Positions 1 to 9,589 of a DNA stretch of 64,000 nt are shown here, in pieces. The notes under the pieces are model-generated. The model was not told the origin of the DNA. It made no database searches and saw only the letters and a program-made list of their open reading frames with translations. Both the position numbers and the translations under genes were made by a program. Numbering within the stretch: position 1 is the first letter of the stretch; each line of letters starts with the position of its first letter. Origin of the DNA: Schizochytrium sp. TIO01. Its lineage: Eukaryota; Sar; Bigyra; Thraustochytrida; Thraustochytriidae. Where the stretch lies: contig SMSO01000032.1 of the NCBI GenBank assembly GCA_004764695.1, positions 5,972,668-6,036,667 of the forward strand, in the 5' to 3' direction.

Positions 1-549
1 GACAATGGTCCTGAAACTAAGAGTTCTTACACCAAACACAATTTGCTCCCTGCGGCTGGTCTTCGTGCTGGTAAACGGTCCCTTTATGAAGGTGGCCATC
101 GTGTTCCTTTCATTGTTTCGTGGCCTCGGGTAATGCCCACTGGTCTGAACATTACCGATGTTTATGTTGGTCAGGTTGACCTACTTTCAACAATTGCTGA
201 AATGACAGGTGCGACCATTCCCGATGGTTCTGCCCGTGACAGTTTTAGTTCCTGGCGGGCTATTTGTGACGCCTCAAACGTGAGACAGTCTGACATTCGC
301 TCCAACCAACCGATGGTAAACGAACAACCTGGTGGAAGTGATGATGGGGGTCTTGGTCGATCATTGCGTTGCGGAGACCTTAAATTGATTCCAACCTCGA
401 GTAGCAAGTGGGAGCTTTACAACATTTCTGCTGACCCTTACGAGCAAAATAATATTGCTAGCTCCCACTCTAGTATTGTATCAACGTATAAGACAGTTCT
501 CAAGGAAATTATCAACAATGGATTTAGTGACAGCACTGCTATATGCTAA
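1..549 (+). CDS. Sulfatase family protein, C-terminal part (5' end outside window)
   Basis: The frame is open from base 1 and ends at TAA 547-549, so the gene begins before the window. The visible start, DNGPETKSS, followed about 15 residues later by LRAGKRSLYEGGHRVPFIVSWP, is the classic C-terminal core of arylsulfatases: the Asn/Asp metal-site loop, then the Gly-rich Lys-x(3-4)-EGG-x-RVP segment. The Cys of the formylglycine signature lies upstream, so activity cannot be judged. The tail (GDLKLI, then WELYNISADPYEQNNI) matches the usual sulfatase ending, which describes how the chain packs and is followed by a short helix. Such enzymes hydrolyse sulfate esters, often of extracellular polysaccharides. 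It runs tail to tail with the next gene, 33 bp between stops. Confidence 0.85.
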   Translation, partial: DNGPETKSSYTKHNLLPAAGLRAGKRSLYEGGHRVPFIVSWPRVMPTGLNITDVYVGQVDLLSTIAEMTGATIPDGSARDSFSSWRAICDASNVRQSDIRSNQPMVNEQPGGSDDGGLGRSLRCGDLKLIPTSSSKWELYNISADPYEQNNIASSHSSIVSTYKTVLKEIINNGFSDSTAIC

Positions 550-582
550 TACTTATCGTTTAGATTTTAAACTCTCCGTTAC

Positions 583-2418
583 TTATGCATTAGATTGGGT
601 TGAGCCCATCATTTCAAAAACCTCTATAAGGGTTGCTAACTCTCTTTCCTTTTCAACTTCAGCCAAAGAAGCAGTACCTGGCATCTTCTTTGCTTCACCA
701 AAATCAATGAAGTGAACCATGCCTGCATCTGCATCAAAAGCAATATTTCGGTCTGCAATGTCTCCATGTAAAACGCCAGCTGCATGGATAAGTTGAAGCG
801 ACTCCACAGCCCGATCTATAATCCACGGATGCCTATCAAGCATGAGACTAGTTGGATGTATACCCGAACTCGTCGTAGCGATCATTGGTCGTTGATGAAA
901 GTGCCCGCCATAAACAAGAAAAGGGACTGCAATTCCTTGGAGAGCACGCAAAGGACCATTATAAAAGTCAATCTCCTTCAGGAAATGCTGCAACTGACGA
1001 TTGATTTCGTCAACATCGTGAGAGGTGTGAATAACAAAAGTTTTGACGTACACATCACGCACACCACCAATTGCGTTTGTGGTAATACGTGCAGTGTCTG
1101 CCAAATTTCCTGCACGTACAAATTGGAATGTAGATTTCCATGGTAGTGGCATACTGAAATGATTCTCATCAAGGGGAAGCAGATCTAAAAATCTTCTGCG
1201 TTTAATCTCGAGATCCTTAGGGAATTCCAGTGACGCATGCCTATGGTAATCTCTAATTTTCTCAAAAAATTCTCTTGCGGCATGACCTGCTGATGCATAG
1301 ACTCTGTCAGAGTTCTCACTGTCTAGCCTCTCGTCACCGTAACTGTCTGCACAGTGGATGAAAAAATTAGCTTCGTCAATATTTTCACCATCATCAGATG
1401 GAAAATACTCAATGGCATCCTCGACGAGTCCATGTTTTAGACAGAACAAGAGGGCAAACAATGCCCGATTAGTTGTAATTGTTTCATCATCTGGACGAGA
1501 CTCGCCCCTTGCGAAACCACTTATTGGTGGAGTAATAAAAAGAGTGCCTTTGTTGTCTCGCTTAAGTAAGTAAGTAAATTCGTGGGTTGTATAAACCCCA
1601 AATCTGAGGCCGCGCGTTACCATGTAGCTGAAGAGTTGTTGAAGTCCAGCAAGAGCAGGTGCACTTAAATCATTTCGATTCGACATGGAGGCAGCCGTGG
1701 CACGGGAAAATAAATTCGGTGACCGGGAGATCGTTACAACGTCGAGAGGCTTCTTGGCTTCAATAACCAAATAAGCGATTTCCCCAAAAAAAATTGTAAC
1801 GTCGCTGCGAGACCCAACTCCGTTTGTTCGCTCAACGTCACTGTTGACATCGGACATGCCAAAGACAGATTTATCCTCACAAATGCTCTCAATGGGTGTG
1901 CAGCAGAACTTGTCGAAGTTCCTTCGGATGGTAGGTTCTTTGGATTGAATATTCAGAGACCGTGGCATTTTAAAGTTACTCCGACCAACTAGAAGAGATC
2001 GGTCATCGAGGGAAGTAACCCCTGTACTGATCACTTTATCGAAGATCTCTTCTCGGAACGATGCCATATGCCATTCACAAAGCTCGAGAAACTCAAGAGT
2101 CCAAGGCGATATTGCTGTACCAGCACGGGTTTCAGTGTGCGAGTCAACAGGTGAGCTCGTCAAATCATTGATCAGACGCATCCCAAGTCCTGCCCAAAGA
2201 TATATTTTATAACCCCCGCTATCGAAGGCGTTTCGTTGGTTACCGCTCATGTAGCGAACGTAGGTCTCCATCTCCTGCATGACCTCGCTAGAGAAAATGC
2301 AGAAAGCATTTGGGGGTATTTGGTCAAGTCGGTTCTCCAGTTGATTTAGCGGGGTATTTGCCAGTTCGGCTAGAAGAGCTTCAGCATCAACCAAACCAGC
2401 GCCAGGTGGCTGAGCCAT
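583..2418 (-). CDS. Nuclease-like (PD-(D/E)XK-type) plus kinase-like fusion protein, copy A
   Basis: A 611-residue protein with ATG at 2418. Residues about 165-300 resemble a restriction-endonuclease fold: D206 in a hydrophobic strand, E220-A-K222 at the end of the next strand, then a Gln/Tyr helix (QQLFSY, 260-265). The C-terminal 160 residues are a minimal kinase-like fold: K459 in VYVKT, H551-G-D553 with N558 as a catalytic loop, and D572-F-G as the metal-binding motif. All key residues of both domains are present. The segment GVYTTHEFTYLLKRDNKGTL is shared with copies B (24651-26585) and C (29643-31832), so this is a family. Fusions of nuclease-like and kinase-like domains are known among eukaryotic Crinkler-type effectors, and kinase-like folds of this kind (FunK1-like) occur in fungi. 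Role here is unknown; no signal peptide or membrane segment is seen. Confidence 0.6.
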   Translation of the reverse strand: MAQPPGAGLVDAEALLAELANTPLNQLENRLDQIPPNAFCIFSSEVMQEMETYVRYMSGNQRNAFDSGGYKIYLWAGLGMRLINDLTSSPVDSHTETRAGTAISPWTLEFLELCEWHMASFREEIFDKVISTGVTSLDDRSLLVGRSNFKMPRSLNIQSKEPTIRRNFDKFCCTPIESICEDKSVFGMSDVNSDVERTNGVGSRSDVTIFFGEIAYLVIEAKKPLDVVTISRSPNLFSRATAASMSNRNDLSAPALAGLQQLFSYMVTRGLRFGVYTTHEFTYLLKRDNKGTLFITPPISGFARGESRPDDETITTNRALFALLFCLKHGLVEDAIEYFPSDDGENIDEANFFIHCADSYGDERLDSENSDRVYASAGHAAREFFEKIRDYHRHASLEFPKDLEIKRRRFLDLLPLDENHFSMPLPWKSTFQFVRAGNLADTARITTNAIGGVRDVYVKTFVIHTSHDVDEINRQLQHFLKEIDFYNGPLRALQGIAVPFLVYGGHFHQRPMIATTSSGIHPTSLMLDRHPWIIDRAVESLQLIHAAGVLHGDIADRNIAFDADAGMVHFIDFGEAKKMPGTASLAEVEKERELATLIEVFEMMGSTQSNA

Positions 2419-2701
2419 GGCACGTTTGGGCTAGCTTTCACTCCAAAGGGGACAGGGATGTCGCTAGTGCCTTGTTGCCTTCCGAGTGATGGCTTGCTAG
2501 CTTGCCTTGCAACTGGTTTGCGACTGATGACCTGCCAGCTAGTTTGTGTTTGCCCAACCTTGTTGTTGCATCGTGAACAATGAAAATTTTTGAATTTTTA
2601 TTATTTTAACACTATAACAAGTTGACTATAATAAACTATAGCAATACATGAAAATGATTTCTTACTCTCACATACGCCTATTTACACATTTCAATAAGGT
2701 A

Positions 2702-3358
2702 TCACTCACTCACTCACTTATTTACACACCTACAGTAGTGTTGATTTAATCAGAAATTATATCATTTTTGAAAAAATAACTCACTCACTCGCTCTCTCAC
2801 TCACTCACTAACTCACTCACTCACTCACTCGCTCTCTCTCTCACTCACTCACTCTCACTCACTCACTCACTCTCTCACTCACTCAATCACTCACTCACTC
2901 GCTCTCTCACTCACTCACTCACTCACTCGCTCACTCACTCACTCACTCGCTCACTCACCCACTCACTCACTCGCTCACTCACTCAATCACTCACTCACTC
3001 ACTCACTCACTCACTCAATCACTCACTCACACACTCACTCACACACTCACTCACTCGCTCACTCACTCACTCACTCGCTCACTCACCCACTCACTCACTC
3101 ACTCACTCACTCAATCACTCACTCACTCACTCACACACTCAATCACTCACTCACACACTCACTCACACACTCACTCACTCACACACTCACTAATTTACAC
3201 ACCCACAGTAGTGTTATCAGAAATTATATCATTTTTGAAAAAATTAATTTAATATTGGTCGAAAAGAAAATCAAATAAGCACTCCTTCTCTCAGTCACTC
3301 ATTCCTTCACTCACTCACTCACTTTCTCTCTCACTCACTTCCTCACTCACTAACTCAC
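2702..3358. repeat. Compound TCAC tetranucleotide satellite with duplicated flank
   Basis: This fills the gap between copy A and the dynamin gene. The core, about 2781-3191, is an impure array of (TCAC)n with interspersed TCGC, TCTC and ACAC units. A short array at 2702-2719 precedes it and another at about 3293-3358 follows. Two near-identical blocks of about 55 bp, at 2720-2780 and 3192-3245, flank the core. Both start TTTACACACC, contain ACAGTAGTGTT and end ATCATTTTTGAAAAAAT. The array has therefore been duplicated as a larger unit and is not just simple slippage. Confidence 0.9.
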
Positions 3359-3491
3359 CTACTTACAATGGTTTTTGAATAAGTATTAAGTAACTATTAC
3401 TATTTAAAATCTTGAAGAATCTAAAACTTCAAACCCCGAATTCCAAACTCATTCTACAAAGGACTGTAGGCATTAGCTCAAGAAGGAAGCC

Positions 3492-5396
3492 ATGGATACT
3501 GCTAAGAATGAATATGCAAAGGTGCTTGAGACCATCCAGCACATACGCAAGCAGGCCGGTGGTGAGCTCGAAATTCCTCAAATTTGTGTCCTTGGTGACC
3601 AAAGTAGTGGAAAATCCACATGGCTATCGTCTGTCGTTTCTGGTCTCAAAGGAGTGCTCCCAGCTGGCCGTGGTACGGTAACACTTTGCCCTATTGTAGT
3701 GCATGTCAGGTGTGGCGAAAGTAGACATGTCGTTATTCGTAACACTGGGCAAAAAATCCAGACCGATACAACAGATTGGCAGAAAACTGCTCGGACAGCG
3801 CTTGAGGAACTCATGAAAAAAGTCACGAGTAGCTCTGACAGTGAATATGAAGACGGATACAGTACTAGTAGTGAAATTACAGGACAACCTCCGATTCATG
3901 TCAGTAAAGAAGAAATCACGGTTGAATACAGTGCTCCTGATGTACAAGATTTAGTTCTAGTTGACCTTCCCGGATTAACCCAAGCAGGTCCGTTTGTAGA
4001 CGACATCGAAAAGATGGCGAGGAAATATATCAATCCCGTCTCGACACTGATTGTGATAACAAGAGAGGCTGATTTGGATCCAGATCGGGCAGCTGCAGTC
4101 AGACTTGCTAACGAAGCAGATCCGGATGGAGATAGAACAATGGTTGTGTTAACAAAATGTGATATTTTTTCGAACGACGAAGGAAGAAAGGCAGTTCTGA
4201 AGGAGATTTCCAATCAGAACTCGCCCGATGTTTCGAAAAACGATAGTTTGGCTATTCACCTGACTTGCTGTGACCCACAAGATACGACGGAGGATGACTA
4301 CTTCAAACTCAATAACTTTAATGACTATCAAAATGTTGGGTCCAAAGACCTTGCTGATCGAAGATTACCTAGTTTACTTGCAGGGCGGATTTTGGGCTGC
4401 AAGCAAAACCTGGTAGAGCAAATATATACTAAACTAGAACAGTCACGCAAATTCTTGCGCCAAGCCGGACGCTGTCCAAAAAACCAAGACATAATTTGCT
4501 CAGAATTTGTCAGCCATGTTTGCGAGGTCGTCAACATGGAACAACTTCTATCACCTCTTCTACCACGCCTTTCTGACGTGAAGATTGAAGCAGAATGGAC
4601 AAATGAAAGACACAAACCCAATTTATTCAAGCCATCCTTTTATCAAGGACTAACTAGTTTTGACCGTTGCATTAAAGATGCATCTGATGAGTTTATGAGA
4701 CCATGCACAGAGACCCTTTGCACTGATGTGCGCAATCTTCTCGACACCATTCCAGAAAAAGTATTTCAAAATTATCACCACACTAGCCATGACCTTGAAT
4801 CTGCATTTAAGTTAATATGGCTTAACAAAAAGAATGAAATAATGAATACCTTGCGCAAGAGAACCGTGGATATTATAGACTCGGAGTCGCGCTTCGCAAC
4901 AATGAACGATCATTATCTCCAGGTGGAACTCTTGTGCCAGCTCTTTACACCTGATTTAGTAGTTGCAAGTCTAGCAAATGCTATTGAAGACCACCATATC
5001 AGTTATGAAGACAGAAGAAACAACACAATTTTACATGAGAAGGACGATAGATCAAAAGAGCTGCAAACTGTTTTTCATAGCGTTCTAGACCACCATTTCA
5101 CTACCGTTGTGAAATCTCAGGCAGAAGAGTTTCAACAGAGACATCTTCATGCTGCGGTGAAGGCTTATTGGAAAGTTTCTCGCAAACGATTTTGTGATAA
5201 TATGATGCAAACCATTCGCGATGTAGTGATCAAAGATGGCTGGCTTGCGTTTTGCCGTGCTCTCAATGGATTAGAGGAGATTAAGAATTCCTGTAAAGAA
5301 CCTGATACTGTCAAGCAAGACCGTACTCTCTATTTAGAACTAGAAGAAAACATGAAAACGTGTCTTCAACTTGCGCAAGAACTGCCATCGGTATGA
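3492..5396 (+). CDS. Dynamin-superfamily large GTPase
   Basis: A 634-residue protein; ATG at 3492 in the context GCCATGG. The GTPase domain is clear: P-loop GDQSSGKS (35-42), switch-I Thr in GRGTVT (60-64), DLPG (158-161) and TKCD (221-224, in place of the common TKLD). An acidic Ser-rich insert (about 111-130) interrupts the domain. Residues about 300-630 are helical and fit a dynamin stalk. There is no PH domain, transmembrane segment or Pro-rich tail, so length and layout are closest to Mx-like or DRP1-like members. These proteins assemble on membranes and couple GTP hydrolysis to constriction or fission. Whether this one serves organelle division, trafficking or defence cannot be told. 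It is 48 bp tail to tail from the DUF4116 gene. Confidence 0.9.
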   Translation: MDTAKNEYAKVLETIQHIRKQAGGELEIPQICVLGDQSSGKSTWLSSVVSGLKGVLPAGRGTVTLCPIVVHVRCGESRHVVIRNTGQKIQTDTTDWQKTARTALEELMKKVTSSSDSEYEDGYSTSSEITGQPPIHVSKEEITVEYSAPDVQDLVLVDLPGLTQAGPFVDDIEKMARKYINPVSTLIVITREADLDPDRAAAVRLANEADPDGDRTMVVLTKCDIFSNDEGRKAVLKEISNQNSPDVSKNDSLAIHLTCCDPQDTTEDDYFKLNNFNDYQNVGSKDLADRRLPSLLAGRILGCKQNLVEQIYTKLEQSRKFLRQAGRCPKNQDIICSEFVSHVCEVVNMEQLLSPLLPRLSDVKIEAEWTNERHKPNLFKPSFYQGLTSFDRCIKDASDEFMRPCTETLCTDVRNLLDTIPEKVFQNYHHTSHDLESAFKLIWLNKKNEIMNTLRKRTVDIIDSESRFATMNDHYLQVELLCQLFTPDLVVASLANAIEDHHISYEDRRNNTILHEKDDRSKELQTVFHSVLDHHFTTVVKSQAEEFQQRHLHAAVKAYWKVSRKRFCDNMMQTIRDVVIKDGWLAFCRALNGLEEIKNSCKEPDTVKQDRTLYLELEENMKTCLQLAQELPSV

Positions 5397-5444
5397 AAAT
5401 TATGAATGATCAAATTGGTTAAAATGGAATCAATGTTTTCTTGT

Positions 5445-6776
5445 TTAATCTTCTTCTTTTTGACGTTTTGGTTTTGGTTCTGTTTCTGACTGAGATTCAC
5501 TATCTTCTCCTCTTTGCCGTTTGCTAGTATTTTGGGCTATAAAACTATGATACTTACGAAGCAATAGTATTGCTCTGTAGCTACTCATATCCTGATTATG
5601 CCCTTCGGTATCCTTTTCTAACAAAATATCATTTGTTTCTTGTAGTACCTTTTTTGATAGGGCTTGCACTGCTGTTAAAAAAAAACGTTTATCTGTACTA
5701 AAAACATGCTCGATTGCATCAATTGACTTTTTAATGGCTTTACACGCCACCTCGGGATCATTTTTTTGTTTTGATGATGCAAACTCAATGGCTCTCCAAT
5801 CTGATTCAAGTGCCATCAAAATTTCTTCCGTTGAGGGCTCATGAATAGCCTCTATAGCTCTCCAGTTGGATCTAATTGCCACAAGCGCCATTGTGGGGTC
5901 TCTAATGCACTTGGGTACATATCGAATCGCCAATCCGTTTTGGTGAATGGCTACTGCAATGACTTCTATATCCTTTTTAAGCCTGGCCGATGCATAGCGT
6001 AGAAATAGCCCCTCAGCGGAAACAGCTTCAATCATCAAACTCTTATCGTCTAATATGCTATCGTGAACGTTTTTCATTGCGGAGAGTCCCTTCTCCTTGT
6101 GTTGGGTGATGATTCTGAAAACCTCAACATCCTTTCTCCAAAAAGGATCTACCCAGTAAATATTATTAGGATCCATGTGAATTGCTAACATGACCATTTC
6201 CTTATCCTGCTTAATTTCTTGGGACGCGTACTGAAATGTGCGGGGGTTAATTGTGAGAAGTTCTTTGATAAATTCTCTATCTTCGCGAATGCGACTCGTT
6301 GTTAAAGCGAGTATCTTCTCCCCTGCACCAGCTTCCATGGCCAGAGTAATCATTTTTTTATCTTCCTTAATTGACTTTGAGAAACGGGGGAAGAAATTAT
6401 GAGGATCGGTTGGAATGATAATTTTTGCAAATTCTTCATTCTTCCACATTTTGGGATGCACCAAAAACATGTTCTTCGCTAGCTGGATCGCAGAAACATT
6501 GATATCAATGTCCCATTTTAATGGATTCATTGTTTTGTCTTCGGTAATCAACTCAAAGTACTCTGGTTTTTCCTCGATAACCTGAAGCATGATTTCTTTA
6601 TCCTTCCAGAACATTGGGTCAACATGATTTATATAATCAATGGAACGTTTTAATGCAGCTAGTATAAACTCCCTATCTACCCTTATCTGACTTGGAATAT
6701 CATTGATAATATCATTGATATCAATGTGAGTTATCAACTCCAAGGATAACCTTTTCCATACTTCCGAGGTCGTCAT
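5445..6776 (-). CDS. DUF4116-repeat protein
   Basis: A 443-residue protein, ATG at 6776. It is built of about eight degenerate repeats of 45-50 residues with the pattern D-(K/R)-E-(F/V)-(hydrophobic)x2-A-(hydrophobic)x6-(A/I)-(L/I)xx(V/A). Examples are DREFILAAL, DKEMVMLAIH, DIEVIAVAIHQNGLAIRYV and DPTMALVAIRSNWRAIEAI. This is the pattern of the DUF4116 family, an all-helical repeat common in protists and large algal viruses and of unknown function. The last 25 residues are charged, with KRQRGED and KPKRQK, which could be a nuclear localisation signal. The gene is divergent from the metalloprotease gene, with only 79 bp between the two start codons. Confidence 0.75.
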   Translation of the reverse strand: MTTSEVWKRLSLELITHIDINDIINDIPSQIRVDREFILAALKRSIDYINHVDPMFWKDKEIMLQVIEEKPEYFELITEDKTMNPLKWDIDINVSAIQLAKNMFLVHPKMWKNEEFAKIIIPTDPHNFFPRFSKSIKEDKKMITLAMEAGAGEKILALTTSRIREDREFIKELLTINPRTFQYASQEIKQDKEMVMLAIHMDPNNIYWVDPFWRKDVEVFRIITQHKEKGLSAMKNVHDSILDDKSLMIEAVSAEGLFLRYASARLKKDIEVIAVAIHQNGLAIRYVPKCIRDPTMALVAIRSNWRAIEAIHEPSTEEILMALESDWRAIEFASSKQKNDPEVACKAIKKSIDAIEHVFSTDKRFFLTAVQALSKKVLQETNDILLEKDTEGHNQDMSSYRAILLLRKYHSFIAQNTSKRQRGEDSESQSETEPKPKRQKEED

Positions 6777-6855
6777 TTTCTCGAAACTGCCTTTTTTTCC
6801 AACTTGACAATATATTACTAAATAATGTCAACAGAACCGTAACTAATTGTGCAAC
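6777..6855. promoter_or_regulatory. Very short divergent promoter interval
   Basis: Only 79 bp separate the start codons of the DUF4116 gene (minus) and the metalloprotease gene (plus). Both 5' leaders and any core promoter must fit here or overlap coding sequence. The interval is AT-rich, with TTGACAATATATTACTAAAT near the middle; no motif was proved. Confidence 0.5.
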
Positions 6856-8820
6856 ATGATTCAAACGCTCTTGGTGTTCCTGTGCTGTTTCTCCGCTGTG
6901 GCTCACGTGACGGCTTTCCTACCGCCCGCCCCACACGCACCGCCGCTGCAGATTGTCATTCCCCGAGATGCATACGGTCTGGATAGTATTACCATTACGC
7001 TACAGCAGGGTCATGTTCCGTACAAGAACCCGGCGGATGCCCCTCGAAACCCCGCCCGTCCTCCTTTCTACCGCTTTTCGGATAAATTAATTGGCTGGGC
7101 GTTCGCTGAGCACAACGCTGAAACTGGGCGAATTGAGGGTCAGTTTTATGATGCTGCACGTGACAATATCACCCCGTTTCACTCGACTATCCAACGCCCT
7201 GGTATTTCGCGGCACCTGACTAGCACGGGCGACTCTTCTTACACATCAGGTGGTGACTCGGATGATGAGGAAAACTACTATAGTTCTATTTATAGCAGTG
7301 AGTACTCTACCCCGTTCGAATTTGAGTTCTTCGAAAATTCTTCGAATAACGACACAGAGGGAATTCTATGCAAGGCCGTTGAACTGGAGGAAACCAACGC
7401 TGCTGGCGATCGTCTCTTAGGTGTGTCTAGTTCGGGATCCGTTCCCGCAACCGTCGGCGATCACGTTTACTATGGCAATAACAGCTGCTATTCGGGCGAT
7501 GCTAGTTTGCACGAATTTGCGCTAGGTATTACGATTCATTCGAGTGTCTTGGATCAATATGGAAGCCAATCTGCAGCTCTGACTGCAATCGAAACTTCCA
7601 TCGCCAAGGCCTCCGTGATTTACGAGTATCAATTCAATCTTCAACTCTCCATTGATCAAGTCATTGTATCTGGAGAGACAGGTGCCACGGGTGATATCTA
7701 CACGAGTTGCTACAGTGATTCTAAACAAATCGAAGATTGGTTGGCTAGCTACGTAAGCTATCGCCGTTCCACCTCTTCCGGTTCTTCATCGGGTGCCTGG
7801 CTTCATTTTATGGACTGTGGTACTAGCGACTCTTATGCGGGTATTGCCTATGTAGGTTCTGCAGGTTGTGGTCATGATAAGTATGGCTATAACACTGGTA
7901 TTGTTAAGACTTCTTACCCTTCCACTATGTGGCGGCTGTTCGCCCACGAGTTGGGGCACTTGTTTGGTGCACACCACTCGACAACCAACGGCATCATGAG
8001 CTACGGCTCGCCTCTCGTTGACGGCCGGCCTCTTTTTAAGCAGGAACGTGTTGACGAAATGTGCCCGGTGATGGAAAATATGGAAGCCGAGTCATGTGAG
8101 TATTTCTCGAAAGTTCCTCTGGAACTGGTCCGTAACTTGACTGTTGCCGAAAGAACTTGTAGCTTCAGCGATTCTTCCGACTGTAATGAACAAAGTAACT
8201 ATTGCACCTGGTCTGATGGAGAGTGCCGTTTCCAGCCGTTCCACCTGCTTCCCCCTGGCACGCAGTGCAGACGCGGTAGCAACCGTCGTGCCAAATGGTT
8301 GACTAGCGTTGACGCCCCTAGTATGTCATCGTGTATGACAGCTTGTGCTTATGATGGGTCGTGTTACGGCGTCGATTATAATGAAAATACACTGGCTTGT
8401 GATATGTGGACAGTTCCTATCACGCGTGCTAAGATTCTCGGTTCCTCACCCGAGTCACGGTGTATTATCCTAAATTCCGACGCACCACTGACTAATCTTG
8501 AGTGTGCAACTTCCAACGAGGAATGTTCCGGAAACTGTTCCTTTTCTTTGCTCCGGAACACTTGTGGTGACAAGTCCTTCAAGTTGATGAGTAATAGCAC
8601 AGGTCAGTGTCAGTATAATGGGCGCGACCGAAGCAGCTACCGAACGCTTACGAAGAATATCCCTACTCTCCATGCCTGTATGCAACTATGCGACGATAGT
8701 TGCGGTGCCGTAGACTACCAGGCTAGTCGTAAGAAGTGTATTTTGTGGAACAAGACTAAACTTCCTACAGACGTCGGCTCTAATAATTCGCGGAAATGCT
8801 ACGTAAAAATTAACATTTAA
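6856..8820 (+). CDS. Secreted metzincin zinc metalloprotease with two PAN/apple-like domains
   Basis: A 654-residue protein starting at ATG 6856, which begins directly with a good signal peptide (MIQTLLVFLCCFSAVAHVTA). The protease domain has H364-E-L-G-H368-L-F-G371-A-H-H374, the HExxHxxGxxH zinc motif. Met381 in GIMSYG, seven residues later, is the Met-turn of metzincins, closest to the adamalysin/reprolysin (M12B) arrangement. Residues about 45-200 look like a propeptide with an acidic Ser/Tyr stretch. After the protease come a short Cys-rich part and two Cys-rich modules: CRRGSNRRAKWLTSVDAPSM with MSSCMTACAYDGSCYGVDY, and CQYNGRDRSSYRTLTKN with LHACMQLCDDSCGAVDY. These have the spacing of PAN/apple domains, which bind sugars or proteins. 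Likely an extracellular enzyme. Confidence 0.88.
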   Translation: MIQTLLVFLCCFSAVAHVTAFLPPAPHAPPLQIVIPRDAYGLDSITITLQQGHVPYKNPADAPRNPARPPFYRFSDKLIGWAFAEHNAETGRIEGQFYDAARDNITPFHSTIQRPGISRHLTSTGDSSYTSGGDSDDEENYYSSIYSSEYSTPFEFEFFENSSNNDTEGILCKAVELEETNAAGDRLLGVSSSGSVPATVGDHVYYGNNSCYSGDASLHEFALGITIHSSVLDQYGSQSAALTAIETSIAKASVIYEYQFNLQLSIDQVIVSGETGATGDIYTSCYSDSKQIEDWLASYVSYRRSTSSGSSSGAWLHFMDCGTSDSYAGIAYVGSAGCGHDKYGYNTGIVKTSYPSTMWRLFAHELGHLFGAHHSTTNGIMSYGSPLVDGRPLFKQERVDEMCPVMENMEAESCEYFSKVPLELVRNLTVAERTCSFSDSSDCNEQSNYCTWSDGECRFQPFHLLPPGTQCRRGSNRRAKWLTSVDAPSMSSCMTACAYDGSCYGVDYNENTLACDMWTVPITRAKILGSSPESRCIILNSDAPLTNLECATSNEECSGNCSFSLLRNTCGDKSFKLMSNSTGQCQYNGRDRSSYRTLTKNIPTLHACMQLCDDSCGAVDYQASRKKCILWNKTKLPTDVGSNNSRKCYVKINI

Positions 8821-8962
8821 GAATGTTCTGGAATATTCTCCTTGGACACTCCCCATTCAAAGCAAAAAAACGTCAGCAAACCCAAAACTAATCGAGAGCG
8901 ACTTGCGTGACAACGACTTGCCTTGAGTAGTATCTGGTACTAGTTATTATAACACTATAGGA

Positions 8963-9535
8963 ATGTGTAAACGAGCCGATCTCAGCACTAGCCATGCAAC
9001 CACCGGGAGCAAGGCACCTATGAATTCCAAAAGCAGCAAATCCCAAACTGCAAGTAGGTCTTTTTCTCCTTCTAAGAAAACAACAGCAAGAAAACGATGT
9101 GAACAAGCGGGCTGTACCAACATTGCAGTTTCAGGCAACCGCTGTGTCGCTCACGGGGGTGGTGTGAGGTGCAAGTATGAGGGTTGTGACAAGTACGCTC
9201 CCTACAATGGTCTTTGTAAAAGTCACGGTGGCAGTCGCAAGTGTACAGCCCATGATTGTAATAAAAATGCCCTTAGTCGAGGCTTTTGTGCGACCCACGG
9301 GGGTGGAGCTCGTTGCAAGGAGGATGGATGCAGCAAACTAAGACTTACGGGTGGTTTCTGTCGCCAACACGGTGGGGGCAGAGTTTGCAAAATCGAAGAT
9401 TGTGATAGTCTAGCACGCGTAGGTGGTCTCTGCATAAACCACGGTGGTGGTCCTAGATCTAGATGTACCATTCATGGCTGCAAACTCATCATTCGTAAAA
9501 ATAATCTTTGTAGAAAACATTTAGAAACTAAATAG
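8963..9535 (+). CDS. WRKY19-type zinc-finger repeat protein, six CCCH repeats
   Basis: A 190-residue protein, ATG at 8963. A basic Ser/Lys-rich N-terminus of about 45 residues precedes six tandem repeats of C-x4-C-x9-C-x2-H, most followed by GGG. The repeats open with CEQAGC, CKYEGC, CTAHDC, CKEDGC, CKIEDC and CTIHGC; the sixth lacks the Gly tail. This is the repeat seen in plant WRKY19 and, in large numbers, in oomycete and diatom proteins. It presumably binds zinc and perhaps nucleic acid. No catalytic domain is attached. The stop codon is 54 bp before the ATG of the following same-strand gene, a very tight junction for a eukaryote. Confidence 0.8.
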   Translation: MCKRADLSTSHATTGSKAPMNSKSSKSQTASRSFSPSKKTTARKRCEQAGCTNIAVSGNRCVAHGGGVRCKYEGCDKYAPYNGLCKSHGGSRKCTAHDCNKNALSRGFCATHGGGARCKEDGCSKLRLTGGFCRQHGGGRVCKIEDCDSLARVGGLCINHGGGPRSRCTIHGCKLIIRKNNLCRKHLETK

Positions 9536-9589
9536 AGGCCTTTAATTATATGACTAACTGAATTTCTAGTTCAATAGATTCATGTAGAT

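Noticed and set aside
2702-3358. CRISPR-like array
   Set aside because: Units are 4 bp with no spacers; it is a simple satellite in a eukaryotic sequence.
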